From: Pseudanabaena sp. M085S1SP2A07QC
Lineage (GTDB): Bacteria > Cyanobacteriota > Cyanobacteriia > Pseudanabaenales > Pseudanabaenaceae
Length of the DNA: 64,000 bases
Direction: 5' to 3'
Assembly (NCBI GenBank): GCA_020404895.1
Contig: JADBWK010000057.1
Location: 62,001 to 126,000 of the forward strand
Shown: positions 23,467-34,516 of the stretch, in pieces
How the letters are laid out: each line of letters starts with the position of its first letter
Numbering within the stretch: position 1 is the first letter of the stretch
The notes under the pieces: generated by a model
What the model saw: the letters and a program-made list of their open reading frames with translations, nothing else
Told to the model about the DNA's origin: nothing
Databases searched by the model: none
Translations under genes and position numbers: made by a program

Positions 23467-25394
23467 CAGATATTCAAGCTTGGCCCTTAAATATCGACTT
23501 TACGATCGCAGTGCAAAATCCGCATCTCTGCTTTGTCGATCCTGAACTTAAGCAGTCAAGCACTGCCAAAAATTCACGGGGGCGAGTCTTGTTATGGTCG
23601 GGAAACTTTGCCACTGTCTATAAGCTAACTAAGGGAAATCGTTCTTGGGCAGTGCGTTGCTTTACGAGGATTCCTCAATCAGATGTACAGCAGCGATACA
23701 AGTTAATCAGCGAATATCTCAGCCAACATGAAATTCCTTACTTAGTCGATTTCGAGTTCCTGACGCAAGGAATCCTCGTCAAAGGCGAATGGTATCCGAT
23801 TTTGAAAATGGATTGGGTACAAGGCTCAGAAATAGATCGTTATATTGGCGAACATATTGACGATTCGCAAGTTTTATTGCGTTTAGATCGGCAATTAAAA
23901 CAACTGCAAAAAGATCTGCAACAGGTGGGGATCGCCCATGGTGATTTGCAGCATGGGAATATCATGGTTGACTCTGAGGGAGAGCTAAAGCTGGTTGACT
24001 ATGACGGTATGTACGTCCCCGCATTGCGAGGTGCTCCGCCCCTTGAAGTGGGGCATCCCAACTATCAGCCCCCTATGCGCTCTTCTAAGGACTTTAGCGA
24101 TCGCCTTGATGAATTTTCTTTTGAGGTAATTTCCTTATCACTTCGTGCTCTTGCAAGTCAGCCAAATCTTTGGGAGACATTTCATGAAGACAATAAAAAT
24201 TTGATTTTTCGGCAAAACGATTTTCAAGAGCCTGAGTTGTCTCCAGTGTTTCAGACGATCTCCAATATACCTGATGATGAAACCCGTGAATTGTGCGATC
24301 GCTTGATCCGCCGATGTCATGGCAAGGATCAGCAATCCCATACTGATCAGCCATCACGCAAAGAAAAACTTATGTTTTTCAAGCAATACAAGATATTTTT
24401 AGCGTTAGGAGTAGCAGCTTTAGGGCTTGTAGGGATTATTTTTTTGCTGACGAAAAATAATCCATCGCAACCTCAGCCTATGGGAACTAAAACTCTCACT
24501 AATTCACCAGTAATTTCTCCTTCTCCAACAAATGCCCCCACTCCTGCTGTAGCACCCCCAAAATTAATCTCAATCACAGCTGCAACTTTACAAGCTAAAT
24601 ATGCCGAAGGTCAGCGCGATTTTCGCTATGTGCAGTTGACAGGAATTCAAGGTGATCGCTTACAAGGCCAAGATTTTAGCAATATTAACCTCAGTGGTTC
24701 TGTTTTAGAACGAGTAGATTTACGCCAAGTCATCTTCAAAAATGCGAATTTAAACGGTATTAAAATTGTTAAAGTCGATCTCCGAGGCGCAGATCTTAGT
24801 AATGCTAGTCTTGTTGATGCTAACTTAGCGTTTTCTAATTTGGCTGAAGCAAATTTATCTCAAGCAAATTTATTGCGGGCAAACTTATCACAGTCGAAGT
24901 TAGTCTCAGCGCTTTTACCAAAAGCAGAGCTAATGAGAGCAAATCTGAGTGAAGCTGATCTAAATTCCGCGAATCTCAAGGGAGCAAATTTATTACTTGC
25001 TAACCTTCGCAAAGCCAATTTAGTTAAGGCTAATCTGAGTGAGAGTAATTTAAGTGCAGCTAATTTGAGTGAAGCGATCTTAGATGAAGCCAATTTATCC
25101 GCCTCAGATTTGCGATCGGCGGAACTACATTTGACCAATCTCTCTAATGCAAATCTAAGTTTGGCTAATCTAACAGCATCAAAGCTAATTTTGATCGAGT
25201 TTGCGGGGACAAATTTTAATGGGGCAAATTTTCGCAATGCGATCGTTGATAATATTGGCAGTATCGAAGCCGCAGATTTTACCAATGTTGTAAATCTTGC
25301 TCCTAATATCCGCCAATATTTCTGCTCTCTAGCTTCTGGCAATGCTGCTGAGACTGGCATCTCTACAAAATCAACTCTTAATTGTTTGCCATGA
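23463..25394 (+). CDS. Ser/Thr protein kinase-like protein with membrane anchor and pentapeptide repeats
   Basis: 643 aa. Residues 40-250 form a divergent protein-kinase domain with catalytic loop HGDLQHGN (159-166) and DYDG in place of DFG (179-182). The beta-3 Lys position appears to be Arg (WAVRCF, R65), as I would expect for an atypical kinase. One membrane helix lies at about 311-327, then a Pro/Thr-rich linker (335-370) and a long pentapeptide beta-helix (about 390-620) outside the cytoplasmic face. The repeats may sense or bind a partner. It is coupled to the PP2C gene. Confidence 0.85.
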   Translation: MTDIQAWPLNIDFTIAVQNPHLCFVDPELKQSSTAKNSRGRVLLWSGNFATVYKLTKGNRSWAVRCFTRIPQSDVQQRYKLISEYLSQHEIPYLVDFEFLTQGILVKGEWYPILKMDWVQGSEIDRYIGEHIDDSQVLLRLDRQLKQLQKDLQQVGIAHGDLQHGNIMVDSEGELKLVDYDGMYVPALRGAPPLEVGHPNYQPPMRSSKDFSDRLDEFSFEVISLSLRALASQPNLWETFHEDNKNLIFRQNDFQEPELSPVFQTISNIPDDETRELCDRLIRRCHGKDQQSHTDQPSRKEKLMFFKQYKIFLALGVAALGLVGIIFLLTKNNPSQPQPMGTKTLTNSPVISPSPTNAPTPAVAPPKLISITAATLQAKYAEGQRDFRYVQLTGIQGDRLQGQDFSNINLSGSVLERVDLRQVIFKNANLNGIKIVKVDLRGADLSNASLVDANLAFSNLAEANLSQANLLRANLSQSKLVSALLPKAELMRANLSEADLNSANLKGANLLLANLRKANLVKANLSESNLSAANLSEAILDEANLSASDLRSAELHLTNLSNANLSLANLTASKLILIEFAGTNFNGANFRNAIVDNIGSIEAADFTNVVNLAPNIRQYFCSLASGNAAETGISTKSTLNCLP

Positions 25395-25439
25395 AAGCCA
25401 GTATAAAGGGCGGCTTCGACACCCTTTATACTGGCTTTC
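25393..25439. terminator. Bidirectional hairpin terminator
   Basis: An 18-bp perfect stem (GAAAGCCAGTATAAAGGG) overlaps the kinase stop codon and lies between convergent genes. No long T-tract follows. Confidence 0.7.
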
Positions 25440-25452
25440 ACTCAAGCGATCG

Positions 25453-25832
25453 CTACGCGCATTCTTGGAACTCTAATCGACATTTGACGGTTCCATGACA
25501 ACCATCCAAAGATCCATTTTGCAATTCTAAGACCATAAAAACATCATCTGAAACTTGGTATTCACACTTTAAACCCTTCTCTTTTGCGGAAATAAACCCA
25601 AAACGTGAATAGTATGCTGGAGATCCCAACACCACCCCTGCCTTGTATCTTAAATCAGTACATTTCTCCAAACTATGTTTAATCAATAGCGTGCCAATGC
25701 CTCGCTGTTGATATTGAGGCAAGACTGCTAATGGAGCTAAGCCAAGAATCATTAATTCTTCAGGACAAAGGTGGCTATATTGACTGCACAAATTTCTTTG
25801 AGATCTTCTGGTCTCTCAGCACGGATCTTCAT
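25453..25832 (-). pseudogene. GNAT acetyltransferase with an internal deletion
   Basis: From ATG 25832 the minus strand reads MKIRAERPEDLKEICAVNIATF, a normal GNAT N-terminus, but then runs into a stop after VLKN. The C-terminal part (LGLAPLAVLPQYQQRGIGTLLIKHSLE, with the acetyl-CoA motif QQRGIG, then YYSRFGF) is in another frame, beginning near LCPEELM. The roughly 60 middle residues of this YhbS-like family are missing. A deletion with a frame change explains this. The remaining ORF of 112 codons keeps the acetyl-CoA loop but not the full fold. Confidence 0.75.
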
Positions 25833-26053
25833 AAATAGCGATCGCCTTACAAATGCAAATATCTGCCAAAAATCAACAAGTGCACTACTATTCTCCCTTG
25901 TTTGTCTGTTTTATGCCACTAATTGCTATACGTTGTCTCAGATAAAGAGTAAAATCGAAATGACTGAGCAAAAAATGTCAAAACTAAACACTTAAATTTT
26001 AACTCTTAGCAATTTACTGCTAGTCTAAAAAGCGCTAAAAGAGTATCACTGTA

Positions 26054-26812
26054 ATGATCGAAGAAGAAAACAACCTAAATTCTGACGACCTCATCGACGA
26101 AGATGATGACGTACTTGAGTCTCGGCTGCAACAACTTGCAACCGAAGAATTAAATCAAATCACAAATCCAGAATCGTCTGTTTCAGAAGACTCTCAAGCA
26201 GCCGCGACTACAGCTAATGAATCAAAACCTGAAGCTAATAAAGCTACCGCCGCAGCCGCAGCAACGCTAGACAAAATTAATGGTTTAATCGCTGAAGCTA
26301 CATCGCTTAGAGAGCAACTAGATGATCGCAAGCAACAATATTTACGACTGTATGCCGATTTTGAAAACTTTCGTAAACGTACAGAGCGGGATAAAGAAGA
26401 GCAAGAAGGCACAATTACAGGCAAGATCCTCAAAAAAATATTGCCTGTAGTTGATGATTTTGAACGAGCCCAGTTACAAATTTCACCCAAAACAGATGGT
26501 GAAACGTCAATTCACAAAAGTTATCAATCGGTATACAAGCAGTTACTCAAATGCCTCAAAGAGACAGGGGTAGTCAGAATGGAATGTGTCGGTCAAGACT
26601 TTGACCCTAATTTCCATGAAGCAATTATGCAAGAACCATCGACTAAATATGGCGAAGGCATAATCATTGAGGAATTGCGCCCAGGATATTTAGTCAGCGA
26701 CGACCGAGTTTTGCGTCATTCTCTGGTTAAAGTATCATCTGGCAAAATTGATGGTGGCGATAGTAACCCTTCTGAAAATACGACCGAAGATAGCTCTGGC
26801 GAATCTAACTAG
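26054..26812 (+). CDS. grpE: GrpE nucleotide exchange factor
   Basis: This 252-aa protein has an acidic, low-complexity N-terminus (1-75), a long coiled coil (about 80-130, LREQLDDRKQQYLRLYADFENFRKRTERDKEE) and the beta-domain ending GYLVSDDRVLRHSLVKVS. GrpE releases ADP from DnaK during protein refolding. It lies 116 bp before dnaK. I see no CIRCE element upstream. Confidence 0.95.
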   Translation: MIEEENNLNSDDLIDEDDDVLESRLQQLATEELNQITNPESSVSEDSQAAATTANESKPEANKATAAAAATLDKINGLIAEATSLREQLDDRKQQYLRLYADFENFRKRTERDKEEQEGTITGKILKKILPVVDDFERAQLQISPKTDGETSIHKSYQSVYKQLLKCLKETGVVRMECVGQDFDPNFHEAIMQEPSTKYGEGIIIEELRPGYLVSDDRVLRHSLVKVSSGKIDGGDSNPSENTTEDSSGESN

Positions 26813-26928
26813 TATAAATATTTCAAGATTGCGATCGCGATTGCATCTTGAAATGCATTCTTAGGGTACATTATTGAGAAATTCATTAAGCTAAACTTTT
26901 AAAAAAGCTTTTAACGGAACTGGCGAAT

Positions 26929-28788
26929 ATGTCGAAAGTAATTGGGATCGACCTTGGTACGACAAACAGTTGTGTTTCTGTTTTAGAGGGTGGTAAACCT
27001 GTTGTTATCTCTAGTGCAGAGGGAGGGCGAACTACACCTAGTATTGTCGCTTTTGTCAAAGACAGCAGCGAGCGCATTGTTGGGCAGGTTGCTAAGCGCC
27101 AATCAGTTACCAACTCAGTAAATACGGTTTACAGTATTAAACGATTTATTGGTCGTAGCTGGGATGAGACTGAACAGGAACGCAGCCGCGTTCCTTACAC
27201 TGCGGTCAAGGGTAAAGATAGTACTGTAGATGTCCAAATTGGCGATCGCTCTTATACTCCCCAAGAGATTTCGGCAATGATCTTGCAAAAACTGAAGCAA
27301 GATGCCGAGAACTATCTAGGTGAAGAAGTGACGCAAGCGGTTATTACCGTTCCTGCCTATTTCACCGATACTCAGCGCCAAGCGACAAAAGATGCTGGGG
27401 CGATTTCGGGTATGGAGGTTTTGCGGATTGTCAATGAACCTACCGCAGCTGCACTCGCCTATGGCTTGGACAAACAAGACCAAGATCAGATTGTTTTAGT
27501 GTTTGACCTTGGCGGCGGTACATTTGATGTGTCCGTGCTACAACTTGGCGATGGTATTTTTGAAGTTAAGGCAACATCAGGGAATAATCACCTTGGTGGT
27601 GATGACTTTGACGCGATGATTGTAGATTGGCTAGTTGCTGACTTTAAACAAAAAGAAGGAATTGACTTAGCTGCTGACAAAACTGCTTTGCAGCGACTCA
27701 AAGAAGCTGCCGAAAAAGCCAAAATTGAGCTTTCAAGCGCACCGTCAACCTTGATTAGCTTGCCATTTATTGCATCTGATGCAACAGGTCCCAAGACCAT
27801 TGAGCTAGACTTTACGCGCTCTAAATTTGATGAGATTACTGCATCTCTAGTCAAAGCAACACTCGAACCCACGGCTCAAGCGCTCAAAGATGCGGGATTA
27901 TTGCCGAAAGAGATCAATCGGATTATTTTGGTTGGTGGCTCTACTCGTATTCCTTCAGTGCAGGATGCGATCTCTAAATTTTTTGATGGCAAAAAGCCAG
28001 ATCAGTCAGTTAACCCTGATGAAGCCGTAGCGATCGGTGCTGCTGTGCAAGCAGGGATATTGGGTGGTGAGGTTAAGGATCTCTTATTGCTAGACGTAAT
28101 TCCTCTTTCAATTGGACTAGAAACTCAAGGTGGAGTATTTACAAAAAATTTAGAACGTAACACCACAATCCCCACTAGCAAGGCACAAATTTTCTCTACT
28201 GCCGTTGACAATCAATCGGCAGTAGAAATTCATGTTCTACAGGGCGAACGGGCGATGGCTAAGGATAATAAGAGTCTCGGCAAATTTGAGCTTGAGGGCA
28301 TTCGTCCCGCGCCTCGTGGTATTCCGCAGATCGAGGTTTCATTTGATATTGACGCTAACGGCATTCTCAAGGTGTCAGCGCGAGATGTTGATACTGGGGT
28401 TGAGCAAAGCATTAGCATCACCAACACAGGAGGATTGAGTCCTAGCGAAATTGAGAGAATGCGGATGGAAGCCGAAGTTTATTCGGAAGAAGATGAGGCT
28501 CGTCGTGAATTAGCGAATATGCGGAACCAAGCATCTAACCTGATTCGCACTGTTGAAGAAACCCTCAGAGATAATGGTCCCTCGGTGATCACAGCAAGTT
28601 TGCGTGAACCTACACTTAAGAACATGGAAGCTCTCAAGAATTTATACGAAGCCGAAGAAGCTACTTATGAAGACTTGCAAACTGCAATTAAACCCTTACA
28701 GCAATCACTATTTGAAGTGACTCAAACAGTTGAGAAATACTCTCAAGTTGAACGAGTGAAACAAAAATCAGGCGACAGCTTAGAATAA
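26929..28788 (+). CDS. dnaK: Hsp70 chaperone DnaK (DnaK1-like)
   Basis: 619 aa. The ATPase domain carries GIDLGTTNS (6-14), [12 protein letters not shown] and VGGSTRIP; the substrate-binding domain follows with the linker LLLLDV. The lid is shortened and the C-terminus ([18 protein letters not shown]) lacks the usual DDVIDAEF-type tail, as in the cyanobacterial DnaK next to grpE (DnaK1). It works with GrpE and a J-protein that is not encoded here. A terminator overlaps its stop codon. Confidence 0.95.
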   Translation: MSKVIGIDLGTTNSCVSVLEGGKPVVISSAEGGRTTPSIVAFVKDSSERIVGQVAKRQSVTNSVNTVYSIKRFIGRSWDETEQERSRVPYTAVKGKDSTVDVQIGDRSYTPQEISAMILQKLKQDAENYLGEEVTQAVITVPAYFTDTQRQATKDAGAISGMEVLRIVNEPTAAALAYGLDKQDQDQIVLVFDLGGGTFDVSVLQLGDGIFEVKATSGNNHLGGDDFDAMIVDWLVADFKQKEGIDLAADKTALQRLKEAAEKAKIELSSAPSTLISLPFIASDATGPKTIELDFTRSKFDEITASLVKATLEPTAQALKDAGLLPKEINRIILVGGSTRIPSVQDAISKFFDGKKPDQSVNPDEAVAIGAAVQAGILGGEVKDLLLLDVIPLSIGLETQGGVFTKNLERNTTIPTSKAQIFSTAVDNQSAVEIHVLQGERAMAKDNKSLGKFELEGIRPAPRGIPQIEVSFDIDANGILKVSARDVDTGVEQSISITNTGGLSPSEIERMRMEAEVYSEEDEARRELANMRNQASNLIRTVEETLRDNGPSVITASLREPTLKNMEALKNLYEAEEATYEDLQTAIKPLQQSLFEVTQTVEKYSQVERVKQKSGDSLE

Positions 28789-28825
28789 AACTGAAGGGTG
28801 ATGTGTTACATCGCCCTTCAGTTTT
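28787..28825 (+). terminator. Intrinsic terminator after dnaK
   Basis: An approximately 18-bp stem (AAAACTGAAGGGTGATGT, one G-T pair) with a GTT loop and T-run. Confidence 0.85.
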
Positions 28826-28936
28826 ACTGCGATCGCAAAGCGCTGTATGATGACAAAGTTACACTTGTATTTTTGGCTACAGTTGTCGTCTGTCAATATT
28901 GACAACTAAAGCTTGTTCTGTAAACCGTGAGCCGCT

Positions 28937-29905
28937 ATGTCACTGTTTGATTGGTTTGCTGAAACCCGTTCCCGTGCAGGTGAAGCATATCACCGCAAAA
29001 CTCCTAATCTCAATCAAAATTCTCAAGAACGCGAAATTCCTGACGGTTTGTGGCACAAATGTTCTAGTTGTGGCGCTTTAACCTATGTAAAGGATCTAAA
29101 AATCAATTTGATGGTTTGCCCAGAATGTGGTCATCATAATCAGGTTAATGCTTATGAGCGTATAGCTCAGTTGATTGATTCTGGTACATGGCAGGAAATG
29201 GATCCAGATTTAACTTCTTGTGATCCACTAGGTTTTAAAGATCGTAAGCCTTATATAGATCGCATCAAAGAATATAAGCAAAAAACTGGTTTAAGTGATG
29301 GGGTGATCACTGGAACTGGCAAGATCGATGGATGTGATGCTGCAATGGCAGTAATGGATTTTCGCTTTATGGGCGGCAGTATGGGCTCGGTTGTGGGTGA
29401 GAAAATTACTCGTATGCTAGAAGCTGCTACTGCAAAACGCTTTCCTGCTTTGATATTTTGTGCTTCGGGTGGAGCAAGGATGCAGGAGGGGATTTTGAGC
29501 TTAATGCAGATGGCGAAGACTTCGGCCGCTCTGGAGCGTCATCGGCAAGCTAATTTGCTTTATATCCCCGTTTTGACAAATCCCACTACGGGCGGCGTGA
29601 CTGCAAGTTTTGCCATGCTCGGCGATATTATTTTAGCTGAGCCTAAAGCTTTAATCGGTTTTACTGGGCGGCGAGTCATAGAGCAGACCCTCAAGCAAAA
29701 AATTCCTGATGGTTTCCAATCATCAGAATATTTGCTCGATCATGGTTTTGTAGATGCGGTTGTGCCAAGAACAAAGCTGAAACAAAGTTTGTCGATGATT
29801 TTAAAAATGCATCAACATCAAGAGTTAATTGCTACCAATCAAAATCTTAATGGTGCTACTAAGTCTGTAACCCATGCTATGTCTGATAGTACATTAAGCT
29901 TATGA
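28937..29905 (+). CDS. accD: Acetyl-CoA carboxylase carboxyltransferase subunit beta
   Basis: 322 aa. The Zn ribbon uses C42, C45, C61 and C64 (CSSC...CPEC). The carboxyltransferase domain shows [22 protein letters not shown] and [15 protein letters not shown], which line the biotin and CoA sites. Together with AccA it moves CO2 from biotin to acetyl-CoA, the first step in fatty acid synthesis. A monocistronic layout is usual in cyanobacteria. Confidence 0.96.
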   Translation: MSLFDWFAETRSRAGEAYHRKTPNLNQNSQEREIPDGLWHKCSSCGALTYVKDLKINLMVCPECGHHNQVNAYERIAQLIDSGTWQEMDPDLTSCDPLGFKDRKPYIDRIKEYKQKTGLSDGVITGTGKIDGCDAAMAVMDFRFMGGSMGSVVGEKITRMLEAATAKRFPALIFCASGGARMQEGILSLMQMAKTSAALERHRQANLLYIPVLTNPTTGGVTASFAMLGDIILAEPKALIGFTGRRVIEQTLKQKIPDGFQSSEYLLDHGFVDAVVPRTKLKQSLSMILKMHQHQELIATNQNLNGATKSVTHAMSDSTLSL

Positions 29906-29956
29906 ACCAATTTTTGAGTTGCGTGGCGAAGTCGTGCCACTCAAAAATTGGTTTTT
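29905..29956. terminator. Bidirectional terminator between accD and nagA
   Basis: A 15-bp outer stem (AACCAATTTTTGAGT) pairs with 29939-29953 and is followed by TTTTT; it overlaps the nagA stop region. Confidence 0.8.
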
Positions 29957-31025
29957 AGTTAACTTCACAACCGAACGAAGTATGGACATCTTTAAAGTCT
30001 GGGGTCATAAATTCGGGAGCCATAGGAGCCATAGCGCAAGAGAACGAGTAGCTACACCAAGTGAGCCTTTGAGGCGCATCTTGATCGATTTCAAGATTTA
30101 TGGCAAGGCGGGGAGAGTCGATCGCTAATTTAATAGCATTTTCTGGCTCACAAACTCCCCACTCGATCAGATTATTGACTGCATTGATTAAGGGTAGTGT
30201 CGTGCCTGAGAGTGTGCCATCGGGTAATCTGGCTGTACCATTTTGAATCGTTATATGGCGATCGTCCCAAGGATAAGTGCCATTAGCTAAACCAAGGGGT
30301 GCAAGCGCATCGCTGACCAGAAAAACTTTGTTTGTCATGCGATAAAGAAGTCTGACCATCTGCGGCGAAACATGAACGCCATCGGCGATTAACCCGCACC
30401 AAACCCGATCGCTTAAAATTGCTTCTCCTAATAAACCAACATCGCGATGATGCAAACTTGGCATTGCATTAAAGGCATGTGTCACCATTGTTGCGCCTTG
30501 AGCGATCGCTAATCTTGTTTGCTCAGCATTAGCCGTAGAGTGTCCTAAGCTAACAGTAATATTGCGATCGCATAAATATTTAATGGTTTCGCCCGTGGGA
30601 TCGAGTTCGGGCGCGAGGGTAACAAGTTTAATAATTTTGGTGTAATCACCTAATACCTGCTGCAAGGTTTCGAGATTCAGCGGTAATAAATGTTGCTGCG
30701 GATGTGCGCCCCTTTTGTCAGGATGAAGAAAAGGTCCCTCAAGATGCACGCCTAAAATTTTGGCTTCGAGAGGATTAGGATTTCGTGTTTGATAGAAGAT
30801 TGCTTTAGCCAGAACAAGTAGAGATCGATGTGTTTGCTCAATAGATGTAGTCACAAGTGTTGGCAAAAATCCGTCTAGCCCTTGTTGATATAAAAACTGG
30901 CAAATTTCTGGTATGCGTGAAGCGCGATCGCTATTTAGATCGTTAAAGGAAATCCCCAATGCTCCGTTAATTTGGAGATCGATCGCTCCTTGGGTAGAAC
31001 AGATGATTTGACGTAAACCTGTCAT
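29955..31025 (-). CDS. nagA: N-acetylglucosamine-6-phosphate deacetylase
   Basis: This 356-aa amidohydrolase has HLEGPFL (metal-binding Glu), SLGHST, THAFNAM (metal His) and the catalytic Asp in FLVSDAL. It removes acetate from GlcNAc-6-P in amino-sugar recycling. The C-terminal tail after about residue 325 (WCSYSFSCAMAPMAPEF...) is unlike the family and rich in Met/Pro/Cys, perhaps read-through of a mutated end into the terminator region. No nagB is adjacent. Confidence 0.9.
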   Translation of the reverse strand: MTGLRQIICSTQGAIDLQINGALGISFNDLNSDRASRIPEICQFLYQQGLDGFLPTLVTTSIEQTHRSLLVLAKAIFYQTRNPNPLEAKILGVHLEGPFLHPDKRGAHPQQHLLPLNLETLQQVLGDYTKIIKLVTLAPELDPTGETIKYLCDRNITVSLGHSTANAEQTRLAIAQGATMVTHAFNAMPSLHHRDVGLLGEAILSDRVWCGLIADGVHVSPQMVRLLYRMTNKVFLVSDALAPLGLANGTYPWDDRHITIQNGTARLPDGTLSGTTLPLINAVNNLIEWGVCEPENAIKLAIDSPRLAINLEIDQDAPQRLTWCSYSFSCAMAPMAPEFMTPDFKDVHTSFGCEVN

Positions 31026-31121
31026 TATTTATAGCCAGAAATAATTATGTTGGAATAAGGCTTTTTTGCTGAATCTATTGGGTTAAGTTATGATGATCGT
31101 TAACATCACTCCGCTAATGTT

Positions 31122-31706
31122 ATGACAGTTCAATTGCTTACGCATAATATAAATAATTTCGCGAATAAGTTCATGTTGACGACCCAGCAATATCACCTCA
31201 TGTATGAAGCTGGTGTTTTTAGTGATGACGATCGCCTTGAATTAATTAATGGAGAAATCAAAACGATGTCCCCAATTGGCAAAAAACATGTTGCCTGTAT
31301 TATCCGCCTAGTGAAACTATTTGAAAAAAAGCTGGGTGATCGTTTTATGGTCTCACCCCAAAATTCTATCCGTTTAAACAATCATGCTGAACCACAGCCA
31401 GATATTGCCATCCTCAAATGGCGTGATGATTTTTATACTGAGGCTTTGCCCACATCTGATGACATTTTGCTGATTATCGAAGTTGCCGATAGCACGACTG
31501 TCTATGATCGCGAAGTCAAAGCACCTCTATATGCGACGAATGGGATTCCTGAAATGTGGTTATTTGATTTGAATAAGAAAGCGATCGAGGGCTATTCACA
31601 ACCTTCTGCAAATGGATATAAACAGATAAATCGTTACGATGAAGGCGATACATTATCCATGCTTGCATTTCCAGATGTGACTTTTATTTGGAAGGAACTA
31701 TTTTAA
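31122..31706 (+). CDS. Uma2 family (DUF820) endonuclease-like protein
   Basis: This 194-aa PD-(D/E)XK-fold protein belongs to a family strongly expanded in cyanobacteria. Visible are MLTTQQYHLMYEAGVFSDDDRLELINGEIKTMSPIG, QPDIAIL and LLIIEVADST, where the acidic residues match the nuclease core. The biological role is unknown; many copies behave like mobile or selfish genes. Divergent from nagA with about 95 bp between. Confidence 0.88.
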   Translation: MTVQLLTHNINNFANKFMLTTQQYHLMYEAGVFSDDDRLELINGEIKTMSPIGKKHVACIIRLVKLFEKKLGDRFMVSPQNSIRLNNHAEPQPDIAILKWRDDFYTEALPTSDDILLIIEVADSTTVYDREVKAPLYATNGIPEMWLFDLNKKAIEGYSQPSANGYKQINRYDEGDTLSMLAFPDVTFIWKELF

Positions 31707-31749
31707 ATAGATTTTTATACCAATTTTTATACCAACGCGATCAATATAA

Positions 31750-31798
31750 AGCCCAAAAATATGGTGGTGGGCTAAGCCCGCCGCCATATTTTTGGGCT
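31750..31798. repeat. Stem-loop element with GGGCTAAGCCC core
   Basis: Arms 31750-31772 and 31776-31798 pair with two G-T mismatches around a TAA loop. It follows the same design as 17587-17643. Confidence 0.8.
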
Positions 31799-31836
31799 CA
31801 ATTATTTTGTGTAAGTCCCTTACTAGAAAAAGTTAA

Positions 31837-32601
31837 TTACAAGATCGCCTTATTAGCAACGTTGCTGTTGATCGCTTCTCTGAGAGCGCGAACAGTCGCA
31901 ATCATGGAAACCACATCATTCAATTGGTTAACTGCGGAACCAACACCAACACCTGATGCACCTGATGCGATTGCCATAGGTGCTGTGATATTGCTCAAGC
32001 CTGAAGCGCAAAGTACGGGGATCGATACAGCGCGGCTGATGGCATGGGCAGCAGCAAGGGTAGGTGATGCTTTTTCGATCGCACCGAGGATACCCGCATG
32101 AGTTGGAGCCGAGCTTGTACCGCCTTCAGTTTGGATGATGTCTGCCCCGATCGCTTCGAGTTTCTCGGCGAGGGTAACTTGCTCATCTAGGGGCAAGGTG
32201 TGAGGAACTGTTACCGAGATTGCGGTATGAGGCAATAATGCTCTGGTTTCGGCAGTCAAAGCAATGATTTCATCGGCGGTAAAAATCCGACCTTGCGCAT
32301 AGAAGCTATCGTAGTTACCGATTTCGACTAGATCTGCACCATTAGCCACAGCCTCAGCCAACTTGTGAGCTTCGACTGCGGATACACAAATAGGCAAAGA
32401 GCAATTAGACTTAGCGATCGCAATTAGCTCAGCATCAGCCGCGATGTCAACAAAGGTAGCGCCACCGCGATCGGCTGCTTGCACGACCATTTTCACGGAG
32501 CTGCGATCGAAGTTTTGGATACCGCTAATAATTTTGAGAGCGTTGCGGCGGTCAAAGGCGGTTGCCAAGGCAAGAGGTAAACGAGACATAAAATTTGTCA
32601 T
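31837..32601 (-). CDS. DUF561 / Ycf23 family protein
   Basis: 254 aa from the ATG at 32601 (MTNFMSRLPLAL). A TIM-barrel-like chain with phrases FVDIAADAELIAIAKS, ADLVEIGNYDSFYAQGRIF and PVLCASGLSNITAPMAIASGASGVGVGSAVNQL matches Ycf23/DUF561, which is conserved in cyanobacteria and some plastids. The phosphate-binding-like C-terminal loops suggest a phosphorylated ligand. No reaction is established. The upstream ORF extension has no coding character. Confidence 0.88.
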   Translation of the reverse strand: MTNFMSRLPLALATAFDRRNALKIISGIQNFDRSSVKMVVQAADRGGATFVDIAADAELIAIAKSNCSLPICVSAVEAHKLAEAVANGADLVEIGNYDSFYAQGRIFTADEIIALTAETRALLPHTAISVTVPHTLPLDEQVTLAEKLEAIGADIIQTEGGTSSAPTHAGILGAIEKASPTLAAAHAISRAVSIPVLCASGLSNITAPMAIASGASGVGVGSAVNQLNDVVSMIATVRALREAINSNVANKAIL

Positions 32602-32650
32602 CCTAATAGACTGAATATTTAGATGTAGGACTACTTTAACGCGATTTTGG

Positions 32651-32709
32651 ATAAAACCCAAAGAGTGTGAGGCTGCGCTTTGCGCCGCTTCACACTCTTT
32701 GGGTTTTAT
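32651..32709 (-). terminator. Terminator of the hypothetical gene at 32706
   Basis: A perfect 20-bp stem (ATAAAACCCAAAGAGTGTGA) pairs with 32690-32709 and overlaps the stop of the minus-strand gene. Confidence 0.8.
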
Positions 32710-33251
32710 TCGGTGACACCAAAGAAATGTTGCTGAATTACCATACCTAGAGTGGCATCTCCCAATGGCAGTTGACTATTAAGTATATATTGAGGGCTCT
32801 GCCAAATATTCTGTAACTCTTTTTCTTTGATCTCCATCTCAGCGCTAGGCAATAATTGCAAATGGCGATCGTAGCGAATCATTTCTTTGGTGCGGTTTAA
32901 ATTATCCAATGAAAAAATCGAAGTTCGTTCCCATGCTTCTATCTCACCTTCAACGCACATCCAAGTCGATTCGCAACCATCGGAAAGCCATGACAACTTC
33001 CTCAGAATTACACCATCTAGGGAATGTTCATAATCTAATTGATCGTTGCTTGTATCAATCGCAATGAAAATCACTTCACCAAATTCTTCTGAAAGCTCTT
33101 GGGTCAAATATGTATCTTCCTCGAATGTCCCATCCATATAGCGATCTCCAAAATCACAGACAATCCAGTCTGAATTAGGAATTGGCTCAGGCTGTGGAAG
33201 TTTTTCTTGAACTTTGGCGATCGGCTGTTGGGTTTTCAGAAAGTAAGGCAT
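32706..33251 (-). CDS. Hypothetical protein
   Basis: 181 aa, acidic, with no membrane segment and no signal peptide. I do not recognise it. The middle (DWIVCDFGDRYMDGTFEEDTYLTQELSEEFGEVIFIAIDT) and many Trp residues suggest a compact soluble domain, perhaps related to small immunity-like proteins, but that is a guess. It has its own terminator and stands alone between DUF561 and the divergent gap1. Confidence 0.7.
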   Translation of the reverse strand: MPYFLKTQQPIAKVQEKLPQPEPIPNSDWIVCDFGDRYMDGTFEEDTYLTQELSEEFGEVIFIAIDTSNDQLDYEHSLDGVILRKLSWLSDGCESTWMCVEGEIEAWERTSIFSLDNLNRTKEMIRYDRHLQLLPSAEMEIKEKELQNIWQSPQYILNSQLPLGDATLGMVIQQHFFGVTE

Positions 33252-33448
33252 TATAAAAAAATCATAGAGGCAACCCTAATTCAACAAGTTTAGATTCACC
33301 AACTTTAAACCTAAAAATCTCTCTTTGTTCAAGACCAAAAGCTGATATATTCCTGACAACATTGCTGGGGATCACCATATTTATATATTCAAACCCTGAC
33401 ATATTAAGTTTTTAGAGTTTTTAGACTATAGAACTTGGGTTAGCATGA

Positions 33449-34510
<1,062 letters not shown>

Positions 34511-34516
34511 ATCCTA

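Noticed and set aside
24860-25441. Minus-strand 193-codon ORF
   Set aside because: The regular Leu/Ala/Ser pattern is the reverse image of the pentapeptide repeats in the kinase gene.
25995-26053. Possible CIRCE/heat-shock operator upstream of grpE
   Set aside because: TAGCAATTTACTGCTA is present, but the TTAGCACTC-N9-GAGTGCTAA consensus is not.
26194-26490. Minus-strand ORF within grpE
   Set aside because: Shadow frame; grpE coding is unambiguous.
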